A stretch of DNA of 64,000 nt from JAHEEL01 sp942491345 (GCA_942491345.1 CALOAN010000019.1:124001-188000); one strand, 5' to 3'; shown: positions 33,208 through 41,196, counted from the stretch's first letter. Translations and numbers: made by a program. The notes: generated by a model not told the origin, from the sequence alone.

Positions 33208-33290
33208 TAGCCCCCGCGGGAGTCGAACCCACACGCCCGAATGGGCACCGGGTTTTGAATCCGGTGCGTCTTCCAGTTCCGCCAGAGGGC
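33208..33290 (-). tRNA. tRNA-Leu (CAA)
   Basis: Anticodon loop TTCAAAA in a CCGGA/CCCGG stem (one A-C mismatch next to the loop). Long variable arm as expected for class II. Acceptor GCCCTCT pairs with GGGGGCT through G-T pairs, with A73. Confidence 0.85.
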
Positions 33291-33386
33291 CTGGCCGTTG
33301 AGGGGAGCCGAGCGGGTGCTGCAGCGTCCTGGTCATGCGACGACGCAGCATCCGGGTCGAGGTGAGCTCGCGCATCTCGCGCATCG

Positions 33387-33459
33387 AGCGGACGACGGGC
33401 ATCGAACCCGCGACATCCACCTTGGAAGGGTGGCGCTCTGCCAGCTGAGCTACATCCGC
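33387..33459 (-). tRNA. tRNA-Gly (TCC)
   Basis: Anticodon stem-loop CCACC-CTTCCAA-GGTGG. Acceptor GCGGATG pairs with CGTCCGC, with T73. Confidence 0.9.
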
Positions 33460-33496
33460 AGTGTCCCAGGCGGCGCCGGGGACTGGTCGTGTGTTG

Positions 33497-33569
33497 TGCG
33501 CCGCGAAGGGATCGAACCTTCGGCCCGCTGATTAAGAGTCAGCTGCTCTACCGACTGAGCTAGCGGCGC
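33497..33569 (-). tRNA. tRNA-Lys (CTT)
   Basis: Anticodon stem-loop GCTGA-CTCTTAA-TCAGC. Acceptor GCGCCGC pairs with GCGGCGC, with A73. First tRNA of array 2 in the direction of transcription. Confidence 0.9.
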
Positions 33570-33572
33570 GTA

Positions 33573-33618
33573 TCTGCAGGTGCGGAACGGCATTCGAGAC
33601 CCGTTCCGCACCTGCAGA
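33573..33618. repeat. Perfect 18-bp inverted repeat upstream of array 2
   Basis: Arms 33573-33590 (TCTGCAGGTGCGGAACGG) and 33601-33618, with a 10-nt loop. It lies just before tRNA-Lys(CTT) in the leader of the array, where it would form a strong hairpin in the primary transcript. It could be a processing site, attenuator, or boxB/boxC-like structure. Confidence 0.75.
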
Positions 33619-34383
33619 AGACCGCACAGCCCACGCGATCGTGGTCCTGTACGGCAGCTGGGCGCATGGCGGCGCCCAGCCACTGCCCCTGGTTCACCGG
33701 TACGGGGCGAAACGCGAGCGTCTGGCTGACCGGTCGCATGCCCTCGAAAGAGCCCGGACGCCGAGGCGGCGCGTTCGCCTGTCCCGGTGAGGGGCAGTGC
33801 ATCACACACTGTGGAGTTCTCAAGTTGCTGTGCATCACCGGGATGTCCCAGGGTGTCGCGGACCGAAGCCGTGATCGCTGCGAGCGATTCCGTATCCGGT
33901 GACCAGAATGGTGCTACTCGAAAAGCGAGTTGTCCAGCCCATTTTCAGCTGAAATAGTTTGTGGGACTGCGGATTTGAGTGCAGTTAGCTACAGAGACGT
34001 CAAGCGACGTTTCTGTCAGGGAAAACAGCCAGGCTGAGAGATTTATAAGATTGTTCTTCGGGCCCAAGCTTCCGACCGGGGCACACGCCCACTGACGGGG
34101 CGGAAGGGTGACGCGGTGATGGCCGGAAGCACCTGGGCTGGCTGAAGATGCGGGACTCGTCGACCGACCAGAGGCCGACAATGTTGGCGATATTGGTGCC
34201 CGCGCACGACAACGCAGCCGAGGATGCAGCGTGCATCCCGGTCGTTGTGCGATAGTCGCGGCCCCACACGGTCATGTATCAAAAGGTAACACCCGCTACC
34301 GACATCGACCAGCGAATACACGGGGCAACGCGCGTCCGCGCCGCAGGGAAGTTCGGGCAGCCGCAGCTGTGACGCTGCAGCAC
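33619..34383. other. Leader and upstream region of tRNA array 2, no clear protein gene
   Basis: Open frames here lack coding character. The stretch holds the BoxA-like element (33802-33831). About 90 bp further upstream an ACTCG/CGAGT palindrome (33917-33931) overlaps a TGGACA -35-like hexamer that could belong to the array promoter. Confidence 0.4.
33802..33831 (-). promoter_or_regulatory. rRNA-leader-type BoxA antitermination element
   Basis: Minus strand: CAACTTGAGAACTC followed by CACAGTGTGTGAT. This closely resembles the mycobacterial rrn leader BoxA (TTTGAGAACTCAATAGTGTG), where the Nus factor complex loads. It lies about 230 nt upstream of the first tRNA of array 2 in the right orientation. 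Nothing like it is seen in front of array 1. Confidence 0.65.
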
Positions 34384-34635
34384 ATGATGGAACGAAACAC
34401 TGAACTGTCAGGAGCTGACCGCACCGCCGACGGTGTCCTGATCACCGAGGGCCTTCGGGTGTGGACTAACGATCTCGAGCGGGGCCACATATCACTGGCC
34501 GAAGCCGGCTACGAGACCAACCAGAACACCGGCGACAAAACGCTGTGGTTCCACGTGATTCGACGACCCGGCGACCGGGGCGTGTTGCAGTCCAGCGACC
34601 GGGTCGCTACCCGCTTCCAAGGTAAGCCGGCCTGA
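34384..34635 (+). CDS. Small unknown protein (83 aa)
   Basis: ATG 34384 (or 34387). ITEGLRVWTNDLERGHISLA and DKTLWFHVIRRPGDRGVLQS look like a compact beta-barrel of the kind found in phage or plasmid accessory proteins. No family recognised. Leads two co-directional small genes. Confidence 0.55.
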   Translation: MMERNTELSGADRTADGVLITEGLRVWTNDLERGHISLAEAGYETNQNTGDKTLWFHVIRRPGDRGVLQSSDRVATRFQGKPA

Positions 34636-34699
34636 AGGGCAGTGCATCCGATCGCGCCGCGTGACGGACTTCCCAGACTCGTTGGCGAGGATCTTCGCC

Positions 34700-35029
34700 A
34701 TGAGCAACGACTGGCCCATCCCCGAGGACCTGAGCGCTAACGGCCGCAAAGCCGCCGAGACGATCCGAGACTTCTTCACCGAGAAGAACATCACCAATCA
34801 CGGTGGGGGAGGCAAGTTCTACTCGCCGCAGCAGTGGCTGGATCGCGGCGAGTTGTACGGACTGGGTTCACTGCTGATCATCACCCACGATGGCGGCGAT
34901 CATGCCGGCGCATTCAATCTCGACTACGAGCAGTACGAGCTCCATGACCAGCTGCAGACGCGCTTGCGGTCACTCGGTGTGTTCGTTGAAGGCTGCACCG
35001 GCTGGTACAGCGCGATCCATCCCATCTGA
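34700..35029 (+). CDS. Conserved mycobacterial hypothetical protein (109 aa)
   Basis: ATG 34700 with GAGG about 9 nt upstream; GTG 34661 has no ribosome site. GRKAAETIRDFFTEKNITNH, FYSPQQWLDRGELYGLGSLL and LRSLGVFVEGCTGWYSAIHP match a mycobacterial and mycobacteriophage-encoded hypothetical family I recall, with a TGWYSA tail. Role unknown. Confidence 0.65.
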   Translation: MSNDWPIPEDLSANGRKAAETIRDFFTEKNITNHGGGGKFYSPQQWLDRGELYGLGSLLIITHDGGDHAGAFNLDYEQYELHDQLQTRLRSLGVFVEGCTGWYSAIHPI

Positions 35030-35085
35030 CAGATTCATTGAAAGACCCGGACCGAGACCGTGTTCGTGAGTGTGTCGCGGTAGGT

Positions 35086-36678
35086 CTACGCTGCGGGACG
35101 CCCGTAGGCGCCGTTCTTAGGTTCCGGCGGGGCCCACAGAACCTGATGTCGCGCCCGGGTCAGGGCCACGTACAGCAGACGCAGCTGCTCGTCATTGTCG
35201 TCATCGATCGGAACATCGCCCATATCGACCAAGACACGATCCCAGGTTCCGCCTTTGGCTTTATGCACGGTGGAGACGGTGACGTCGGCGCCTGAAGAGT
35301 CCCCCACCAGAGCCTGGGCCAGTGTTTTGATCGCGGATACCCCGTACTTGAGAACTGCCAGCACCTGGTCTCGCAGCTCCTCGTTTTCGGGGTCCTCTTC
35401 ATAGAGCCAGTCGTTCCAAAGCGCAAGGTCGGTGAACCCCTGCAACACAGTGTCTTTCGCCTCTTCGGCTATGCCGTCTTCGACGAGTTCAACATCCCGG
35501 GCCAGTCGCTCCAACGCGACGATGTCGATCGTTGAGTGCACGCGGCGGCCGGCTGCGAGCTGAAGCATGATGTGTTCGATCACGCGGGCGTTGGTGCGGC
35601 ACACCACTGCGGTGACGGCGTGGGTATCGCTGTCGCTGTATTGGTGGTGCACCTGCCCACTCTCCGGCCCAATCCCGACGAGGCGGATTCCAGTTCGGGC
35701 AGGGTCAAGCAGGTCGAGAACCTTGTTGGCCTCCGCGGCGATGGCGGGGCCGAAGCGGCGGCACTCTGTGAGCGGCAAGGCCCGGACTCCGGGCCGCATC
35801 ACGAAGTCCTGCATGGCGTCGACGCTTCCAGTGAACGTGTAGATCTGTTGGTTCTCGTCGCCTACCAGGGCCAGCTGTACCCGGCCCTGCTGGGCCATGA
35901 CGACGTGAGCTAGTACGGGGTTTGCGTCTTGGGCTTCGTCGTAGAGCAGCACGTCGCCGGGGCTGCCGATGATCGGCGCACTCAACGCCCACGCTTTCAG
36001 ATAATGCTGGTGGCTCGTTCCCAGAGGGCTGTGGGGATCCGACAGTTCGTCCCACATGCGTCGTGCGCATGCAACCAGCTCCCGGCGCACGATCGGCCGC
36101 ATCTCTTTCGGCATCCCTGCCAGGGACGGCACATGCATCCAGTCAATCTCGGATTCTGCGGACTGACAGAACTTCTCCACCGTCTTGCGAGTCAGTGTCA
36201 GAAACCGACGTTGCAACGAGAACCGCGGATCCCGGGATGGCACGATAACCCCTACGCACTTTCCGGTGCCGGGCTCCAGCTTCAATACGGCGTCAAGACA
36301 CCGTGCGGCGCGGGGGACACCGAGCAAGCGCATCTCCTCCACCATGCGAAGAGAGTGCTTATTGAGCCGCTCCACCCAGTGCCGCAGCGCCGGGGTCGCC
36401 CGGCAGGTGCGGTTGGCCAGTGAGTGCGCGGTGGAGGCACGTGCGTTGGTGAGCCCGTACTCGGCGAATGTGGCCTGCACCTCGTCCGCGTTGCGTCGAT
36501 TGAACGTGATGTACCAGGCTGTGGCGCCGGGCCGATGATCCCGCTGAGCCTGGGCGATCAAGGCCAGGGTGCTCGACTTTCCGGTGCCCGCCAGTGCTTG
36601 CACGGCGAGGTCTTCACCGCGGAGATATGCATCGATCACGGCCTGCTGCTCGGCGGAGGGGGCGAACGGAACGGGCAC
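35086..36678 (-). CDS. UvrD/PcrA-type SF1 DNA helicase
   Basis: 530 aa, GTG 36678 with AAGGAGAG upstream. Motifs in order: Q-motif SAEQQAVIDAYL, Walker A QALAGTGKSST, Ia TFNRRNADEV, II LLYDEAQDANP, III VGDENQQIYTFTGS, V TVSTVHKAKGGTWDRVLV, VI LLYVALTRARHQVLW. It is shorter than UvrD (about 720 aa), resembling phage and plasmid SF1A helicases. Probably in element replication or repair. The TCTCTA/TAGAGA palindrome 24 nt upstream suggests it belongs to the element regulon. Confidence 0.92.
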   Translation of the reverse strand: MPVPFAPSAEQQAVIDAYLRGEDLAVQALAGTGKSSTLALIAQAQRDHRPGATAWYITFNRRNADEVQATFAEYGLTNARASTAHSLANRTCRATPALRHWVERLNKHSLRMVEEMRLLGVPRAARCLDAVLKLEPGTGKCVGVIVPSRDPRFSLQRRFLTLTRKTVEKFCQSAESEIDWMHVPSLAGMPKEMRPIVRRELVACARRMWDELSDPHSPLGTSHQHYLKAWALSAPIIGSPGDVLLYDEAQDANPVLAHVVMAQQGRVQLALVGDENQQIYTFTGSVDAMQDFVMRPGVRALPLTECRRFGPAIAAEANKVLDLLDPARTGIRLVGIGPESGQVHHQYSDSDTHAVTAVVCRTNARVIEHIMLQLAAGRRVHSTIDIVALERLARDVELVEDGIAEEAKDTVLQGFTDLALWNDWLYEEDPENEELRDQVLAVLKYGVSAIKTLAQALVGDSSGADVTVSTVHKAKGGTWDRVLVDMGDVPIDDDNDEQLRLLYVALTRARHQVLWAPPEPKNGAYGRPAA

Positions 36679-36702
36679 AACGACTCTCCTTGCTCAACGA
36701 AA

Positions 36703-36720
36703 TCTCTAAAAAAGAGAGTA
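36703..36720 (-). promoter_or_regulatory. TCTCTA/TAGAGA palindrome, copy 2
   Basis: Gene-strand TACTCTCTTTTTTAGAGATT, 24 nt upstream of the SF1 helicase start. Confidence 0.65.
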
Positions 36721-36794
36721 TCTAGGAGTTCTTGCACTGCAACCGAATCAGTGCGCCACGCCGAGGCGTATGACCGTCGCGAACAAGGATTACG

Positions 36795-37130
36795 TCACAC
36801 CGTAAGGCTGAGTTCAACCTCAGCGCAGTCGACGCAGACACCGAGACCTGCATGTGGGCAGAGGCTGAAATGGATACCGCATCGCGAACACAGCCGCCGT
36901 ACGCTGTGCTCGGCGTCAGAGATCCCGTATGAATCGCGGTGGTTACCGGCTCGGGCCTCCGACGGCCGGCGTGGCGGGCCGGGCGGGTCGAGTGCGAGAA
37001 GCTCCAGGAAAAGCCGATCATCGTCAGTCACCGGCCGATACGGAGCGTGGACCGGGAGCATGTCTTCGGTGACGTCGAAAATGCTGATGGCCTTCACTGC
37101 GCCGCCGGACCCCCGGGATGGCATCCTCAT
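36795..37130 (-). CDS. Zinc-ribbon protein (111 aa)
   Basis: ATG 37130 overlaps the upstream stop (ATGA), with AAGGAGGG as ribosome site. The C-terminus carries CSRCGIHFSLCPHAGLGVCV (CxxC ... CxxC), a zinc ribbon. The N-terminal part (AISIFDVTEDMLPVHAPYRP) is unrecognised. Co-transcribed with the disrupted gene at 37127-37822. Confidence 0.6.
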   Translation of the reverse strand: MRMPSRGSGGAVKAISIFDVTEDMLPVHAPYRPVTDDDRLFLELLALDPPGPPRRPSEARAGNHRDSYGISDAEHSVRRLCSRCGIHFSLCPHAGLGVCVDCAEVELSLTV

Positions 37131-37822
37131 CGCCCTCCTTCGAAAAGGACCACTCGCCAGGCGTGCGCACGCCCCGCGGCAGCTTCGAAGTCGCCGGCAG
37201 ATGCTCCGTGCGTGTTCGATAACTCCCGTGAGTACCGCCGCAGCGCCTCGTGATGGGACAGGAGGCCGGTACTTGACCGCAGCACGGATAAGTATGCGTC
37301 GACGAAGACACGCAACGTGTCGGGGATGTCGCCGGGGACCGTGTCGATCCACCGGGAGAGCGGCGCTGATCCCTGAAACTCAGCGGCGTACCCGATCACG
37401 GCGAGGAAGTTGCCGATGCAGGCGTGGATCTCGTCCTTCGCCACCGCTTCGTATGTCGGGTGGTCATGTTCGAGTGCGCGAGCCGCGTCTGCGCCGCTCT
37501 GGTCGAGGGCGGCGTGCCGCTGCTCCTGGGCGATTCTCGCGGTGCGTCGTTCCTCCAGCGCGGCTGCGAATTCGAAGAGCCGGTATCTGCCGGCTCGCGC
37601 ACACAGGCGAGTAAAGCCGGCGGCCGGGTCTGAATCGCCGACGATGTCCGGCAACAGAACTACGTGACGGTTGAACTCTGCGATCAGCCAGGCGAACGCG
37701 TCGGCCTGCAGGCCCTGGCCTCACGTTCTCGCTGCAGTCTCGTGGCATCCCAACCACTCTGTGTCCCGGTGCCCATCGCCGCCGAATCCGATGTTGGTGT
37801 CCGGGGAGACCTCCGCGCTCAC
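37127..37822 (-). pseudogene. Unknown helical protein gene, probably disrupted near its 5' end
   Basis: The best start is GTG 37822, preceded by GGAGGAGG. This frame reads 33 codons (SAEVSPDTNIGFGGDGHRD ...) to a TGA at 37721. The same frame then continues convincingly as LQADAFAWLIAEFNRHVVLL to 37127, while a short +1 stretch (WDATRLQREREARA) looks coding between them. Two compensating indels, sequencing errors, or a nonsense change would explain this. The product, if intact, is about 230 aa, helical, family unknown. If TTG 37654 is used, a 175-aa protein remains. Confidence 0.5.
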
Positions 37823-37882
37823 CGAATCCTCCTCCTTCACACACGGCCGTCTCGCTCTCGTCCCAAAAGAGAGCGGGCCCCT

Positions 37883-37901
37883 GTCGCTAAAGTGGAGAAT
37901 A
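37883..37901 (-). promoter_or_regulatory. TCTCTA/TAGAGA palindrome, copy 3 (degenerate)
   Basis: Gene-strand CTATTCTCCACTTTAGCGAC, 60 nt upstream of GTG 37822. A second half-site pair, CTCTC/GAGAG, lies at about 37850-37873. Confidence 0.5.
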
Positions 37902-38021
37902 GGATCGACGGTGGGAATCACCTCAAAGCAACTGCGCGCCACGCCGGGGGAGCGGTCGGGGGACGCGCTGCCGTGATGTCTCGACGCACCCCCGGCCGCG
38001 TGTGGCGAGTGCGGGACAAGG

Positions 38022-38198
38022 TCAAGACTCGGCGTTGGCGGCGTTCCAGCCCCGGCTGAAAGCTGCCAGCAGGTGCGTCTTCTCACCGACTGCGGCGTCG
38101 GCGACCTCGGCCATGATGGTGGGATCCAGAGCCGCGGCTGCCGGGCGACCGGCGGCGAAAGCGTTACGGCCCAGCTGCTCAGCTTGTCGATCGTCCAC
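38022..38198 (-). CDS. Small unknown protein (58 aa)
   Basis: GTG 38198 with AAGGGGAAG upstream; an earlier GTG (38234) in frame is possible. AEQLGRNAFAAGRPAAAALD and KTHLLAAFSRGWNAANAES read like the small actinophage/plasmid proteins that end in FxxGWxxAN. No function known. Confidence 0.5.
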   Translation of the reverse strand: MDDRQAEQLGRNAFAAGRPAAAALDPTIMAEVADAAVGEKTHLLAAFSRGWNAANAES

Positions 38199-38350
38199 GG
38201 GCTCTTCCCCTTTCCCTGTGCACGGTTCGCGCACACTGCCGACTTTGATCCATCCGCGGTGCGGATGTTCCGCAGACTTGCGGCTGGCGCAGTGAAACCA
38301 CGTGTGAGGCGCAATGGCGTCGACGACAGACGTGCCGGGTGAGTAACGAA

Positions 38351-38854
38351 TTAGCGATCGCGGGAAGGGGCGCGCCTCGTGGTCTTCTTGGCTACAGCTT
38401 TGCGCGGGGCCTTGGCGGGCGTGGATTTCTTCGCAGTCACGGCTGCCTTTTTAGCGGGGGCTTTAGCGACTTTGACTGGCGCAGACTTCTTCACGGCGGG
38501 GGCCGCGACTTTCTTGGCAGGAGCTTTCTTCGCACTTCGAGGAGAGGTGTTGGCCGGAACCGATTCCGGAGCCAGTCTGCGTGCGCGCCGGACACGGGCC
38601 ATCGCCCGTTCATCGCCGGAGATTGCCTGCATCATGATGTGCGAGGGGATGTCGTAGGCCCGGGATAGGGCGTCAAGTTCTGGAACACGGCATGGCCGGT
38701 CACCGATCTCGATCCGCGAGAGGACTGCGCGATTGACGTTGGATGCCTCCGCGCCGGCATCGAGATCCATCCCCACTGCTGCGCGTGCCTGACGCAGCAC
38801 CGCTCCCACTGCCTCGTCGGTCAGGTCGTAGGTGCGCTGGGGGTGAATAGGCAC
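38351..38854 (-). CDS. XRE regulator fused to a histone-like lysine/alanine tail
   Basis: 167 aa, ATG 38854. Residues 10-80 form an XRE HTH: EAVGAVLRQARAAVGMDLDA followed by NVNRAVLSRIEIGDRPCRVP. Residues about 95-160 are AKKAPAKKVAAPAVKK-type repeats like the C-terminal tails of mycobacterial HupB and histone H1, giving sequence-independent DNA affinity. The recognition segment VLSRIEIGDRPCR is almost identical to that of the XRE protein at 41345. A palindrome copy sits 36 nt upstream, so autoregulation is likely. Confidence 0.85.
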   Translation of the reverse strand: MPIHPQRTYDLTDEAVGAVLRQARAAVGMDLDAGAEASNVNRAVLSRIEIGDRPCRVPELDALSRAYDIPSHIMMQAISGDERAMARVRRARRLAPESVPANTSPRSAKKAPAKKVAAPAVKKSAPVKVAKAPAKKAAVTAKKSTPAKAPRKAVAKKTTRRAPSRDR

Positions 38855-39218
38855 AGTGCGTCCTTCCGCTTTAACCGAGGCGCGTTCACGTCTCTAACGT
38901 GGAGATTATGGCAAAACCACCCGTGGCGGCTACCGTAACAGCGCAGGGACGTGACATGTTGGCGAAAACAGGCGTTTCCGGGAGCGCTGAGTCTTGGAGC
39001 ATGCCCCCTCGGAGAGATCGAGCGGGCCACATGGCGCGCAACACGCTCGCTGCGGGCGATGCGCGAGCGGTGGTGTGAACGCATCGTTTGCGGAACCTAG
39101 CAGCACGACACTGGAGATGAACCCACACAGTCGAAGTTCTCTGCCTGCGTGATAGCTAAGTTTTTGCTGACACGCGCCACATGCGCCGTGTCATGTCCGC
39201 ATCGGAGACAGTGCGGGC
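38855..39218. other. Non-coding gap between XRE gene and peptidoglycan hydrolase gene
   Basis: No supportable gene. It holds palindrome copy 4 and the divergent promoters of the flanking genes. Confidence 0.4.
38891..38907 (-). promoter_or_regulatory. TCTCTA/TAGAGA palindrome, copy 4
   Basis: Gene-strand TAATCTCCACGTTAGAGA, 36 nt upstream of the XRE-histone-tail gene. Confidence 0.6.
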
Positions 39219-39635
39219 ATGGCACCAGACGCGATCGCAGCGATCCTGGTCCTTCTGTCCAAGGTCCAGGGAACTCCGTACATCCCCGGGGGCAATAGCG
39301 CCGCGGGAACCGACTGTTCTGGGTTGGCGTCCTGGGTAGCCAACACCGCGGTGGGACGCGACCCATTCTCGGGGCGATTCAGCACCGCCGACGAGGCATC
39401 CGAACTGGCTTCCCGCGGGTTCGTCCAAGGCACAGCACCCAATGCCCTCGTAATTGGGTGGAACGCGTCGCACACCGCGGTGACGTTGCCCGAGGGTACA
39501 ACGGTGTCCTCCGGTGAAGGTGGCGGGGTGAAGTTCGGCGGCCCAGGTGCCTACCAGCGCCAGTTCACCCACTACATGCATCTGCCGGTCGTTGCGGATA
39601 CGCCACCCGATACGCCCGCGCCACCTCGGGCATAG
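39219..39635 (+). CDS. NlpC/P60-type peptidoglycan hydrolase
   Basis: 138 aa, ATG 39219. GTPYIPGGNSAAGTDCSGLA holds the catalytic Cys (DCSG, residue about 33), and GWNASHTAVTLPEG holds the catalytic His (about 87); FGGPGAYQRQFTHYMHLPV closes the domain. No signal peptide and shorter than RipA-type enzymes, like cell-wall hydrolases carried by phages and conjugative elements. It could open the wall for type VII secretion or DNA transfer. Confidence 0.75.
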   Translation: MAPDAIAAILVLLSKVQGTPYIPGGNSAAGTDCSGLASWVANTAVGRDPFSGRFSTADEASELASRGFVQGTAPNALVIGWNASHTAVTLPEGTTVSSGEGGGVKFGGPGAYQRQFTHYMHLPVVADTPPDTPAPPRA

Positions 39636-40197
39636 GCCCGAGTACACGGCTGCGGTCGACGTACCGGTTCTAGATGCCCCCGCGGCGCCCGCGGACGCTC
39701 CGGCACCAGACCCCGATCCCCGCCGACGTGCCTGGCCCCGAGATGGTTCCAGCTGAAGCCCCGCATTCCGGTGCGAGTGCGCCCCCTGAATGCAATAAGT
39801 CGACCCGGCTGAGTGCAGCGGGTTACACCGTCCCTGCTGATCGGTTTTTGCGGCCGGCTCCGATCGCTGCGATTCTCCGGACCATGGCGGGCCATGAGAG
39901 TTCGACCTCCCCGCCCGGTGTCGCGCCCTGCTACGCGAGTAGAGCCCGAATCGAGACCCAGGATGCGTCCGGGTTCACCATCGAGCGGCACCTGCCGGCG
40001 ACACGCACCGCTGCTGCCGATGTGCCTCGGGGTACCCCCCGCCACTGCGGCGGCGATGCCCCGCGTAGGGGCGTCCGATGCGCTCCCAACTTGTCGTGTC
40101 ACGAGTCCCGCGCCCATCTGTTCGAACAGGTTTTCGACAGACCGGTTCCCGGTTTCCCGCTGGATTTGTCGGATGTAAATTGTCCCGTTCGCGCTGA

Positions 40198-40547
40198 ACC
40201 TCCCCGTACTTCGATGTAAATTACCCGTTTGACCTGCGGTAACTGTCACCGCTCCGGTCACTTCACCGCTCAGCTGGGCAAACACGCATCTGTCGTGGGA
40301 ATGGGGGGTGCCTCCGACAGCGGATATTCTCTGTTTCAGAGAGAATGCAGGTAAAGATATGTATCTAGAACAACTAACTAATTAGCTTTCACCTATAGAC
40401 CCTGTTGCCTTCTGTCACGCCGAGCTGTCCGAGGCACCCCCCATTCCCACGACAGCTACGCATTGGTGCATGTGAACCGAAAAGTCACCGATTTACTGAC
40501 AGTTACCGCAGGTCAAATGGGAAATTTACGGTGAAACTCGGGGAGGT
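40198..40547. repeat. Nested inverted repeats around an AT-rich core
   Basis: Outer arms: 40216-40248 and 40497-40529 match over 33 bp with about two mismatches (core TTTGACCTGCGGTAACTGTC), and weaker similarity extends to ACCTCCCCG (40198) and its complement (40539). Inner arms: 40290-40320 and 40425-40455 match over 31 bp with one mismatch. The AT-rich core (about 40346-40400) carries palindrome copy 5 at its edge. Candidates: replication origin, partition site, or a MITE. Confidence 0.8.
40326..40346 (+). promoter_or_regulatory. TCTCTA/TAGAGA-type palindrome, copy 5
   Basis: ATTCTCTGTTTCAGAGAGAAT: 7-bp perfect arms with a 7-nt centre. It lies inside the nested inverted repeat, not in front of a gene. 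Confidence 0.55.
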
Positions 40548-40739
40548 CTAGCTAGCGGCGAACCATGCCGGCCGGCTGAACCGGAAACGAATGCGAGAAA
40601 GCGCCAGGGATGCAGCGGATCCGGCGGGCGGGTCCCAGGACTCCGAGGAGGGCTCGATGGGAGCTCCACTGGCTGCAGTAGTCGGGGGCGATCCGAGGCG
40701 CCCCTTCCGGCACCGTGGGGAGGGCCGCGGTCGGCTCGG

Positions 40740-41196
40740 TCAGCCGGTCTCGACGTCGGCGTAGTGGCCATCGACAAGCGGTGGTGCGCCGTGTTCTGAG
40801 AGGTGTGTCCGCCACATGGGCGCAACGGCCAGCCCGATCAGGTGGGGAAAGTGGGACCAGCGCTGCAAGGCTGAGATGCTCACCGGGGCGACGACGCGCC
40901 GATATCGGAAACACAGCAGCGACAAGCCCTCACGTATCTCGCCGCCGAGAACGGCGTGCAGGGAGCGCCCGAGAACTGCGGCGGCTGCGAATGGCGCCGG
41001 CCGTGATCATCGCCAGTTGCCGCCTCACTGAGGTCGACGCGCCCGTCGGCCCGTCGACGCGGTGCCGGATGAAGTTGCGGGTGCCGGCTTCGAGGATCGG
41101 CGTGAGAATTCCGGCAACCTCGTCGATTTTGTGCGAGCAACCGGCGGTGTGGCCCATCATGAGCATTCGGTGCTGAGGGTGGGCGGCTGGTGTCAT
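40740..41196 (-). pseudogene. Frameshifted unknown gene
   Basis: The first part from about 41196 reads GCSHKIDEVAGILTPILEAG ... STSVRRQLAMITAGAIRS. The coding pattern then moves to another frame, LHAVLGGEIREGLSLLCFRY ... ISALQRWSHFPHLIGLAVAP, ending at 40740. Together they look like one protein of about 150 aa broken near 40985. Family not recognised. Confidence 0.4.

Larger units (their letters stand above)
39636..40739. other. About 1.1 kb without a supportable protein gene
   Basis: Open frames on both strands have poor coding character. A minus-strand stretch (about 40050-40190, reading IQRETGNRSVENLFEQMGAG) may be a relic. From 40198 to 40547 it is dominated by the nested inverted repeat. 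Confidence 0.4.

Noticed and set aside
33666..33902. 78-aa ORF downstream of the array leader hairpin
   Set aside because: It is antisense to the BoxA/leader region, and its Cys- and Arg-rich translation lacks protein character.
33917..33931. Tenth copy of the TCTCTA/TAGAGA operator (ACTCGAAAAGCGAGT)
   Set aside because: Arms differ (ACTCG/CGAGT) and lack the TCTCTA core; noted only as a possible array promoter feature.
39572..40285. 237-aa minus-strand open frame over the peptidoglycan hydrolase gene and the repeat region
   Set aside because: Mostly Arg/Gly/Pro shadow coding and overlaps the convincing NlpC/P60 frame; only a short stretch near 40050-40190 looks protein-like.
40198..40547. 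CRISPR array
   Set aside because: The repeats are two inverted pairs, not evenly spaced direct repeats; no cas genes in the window.
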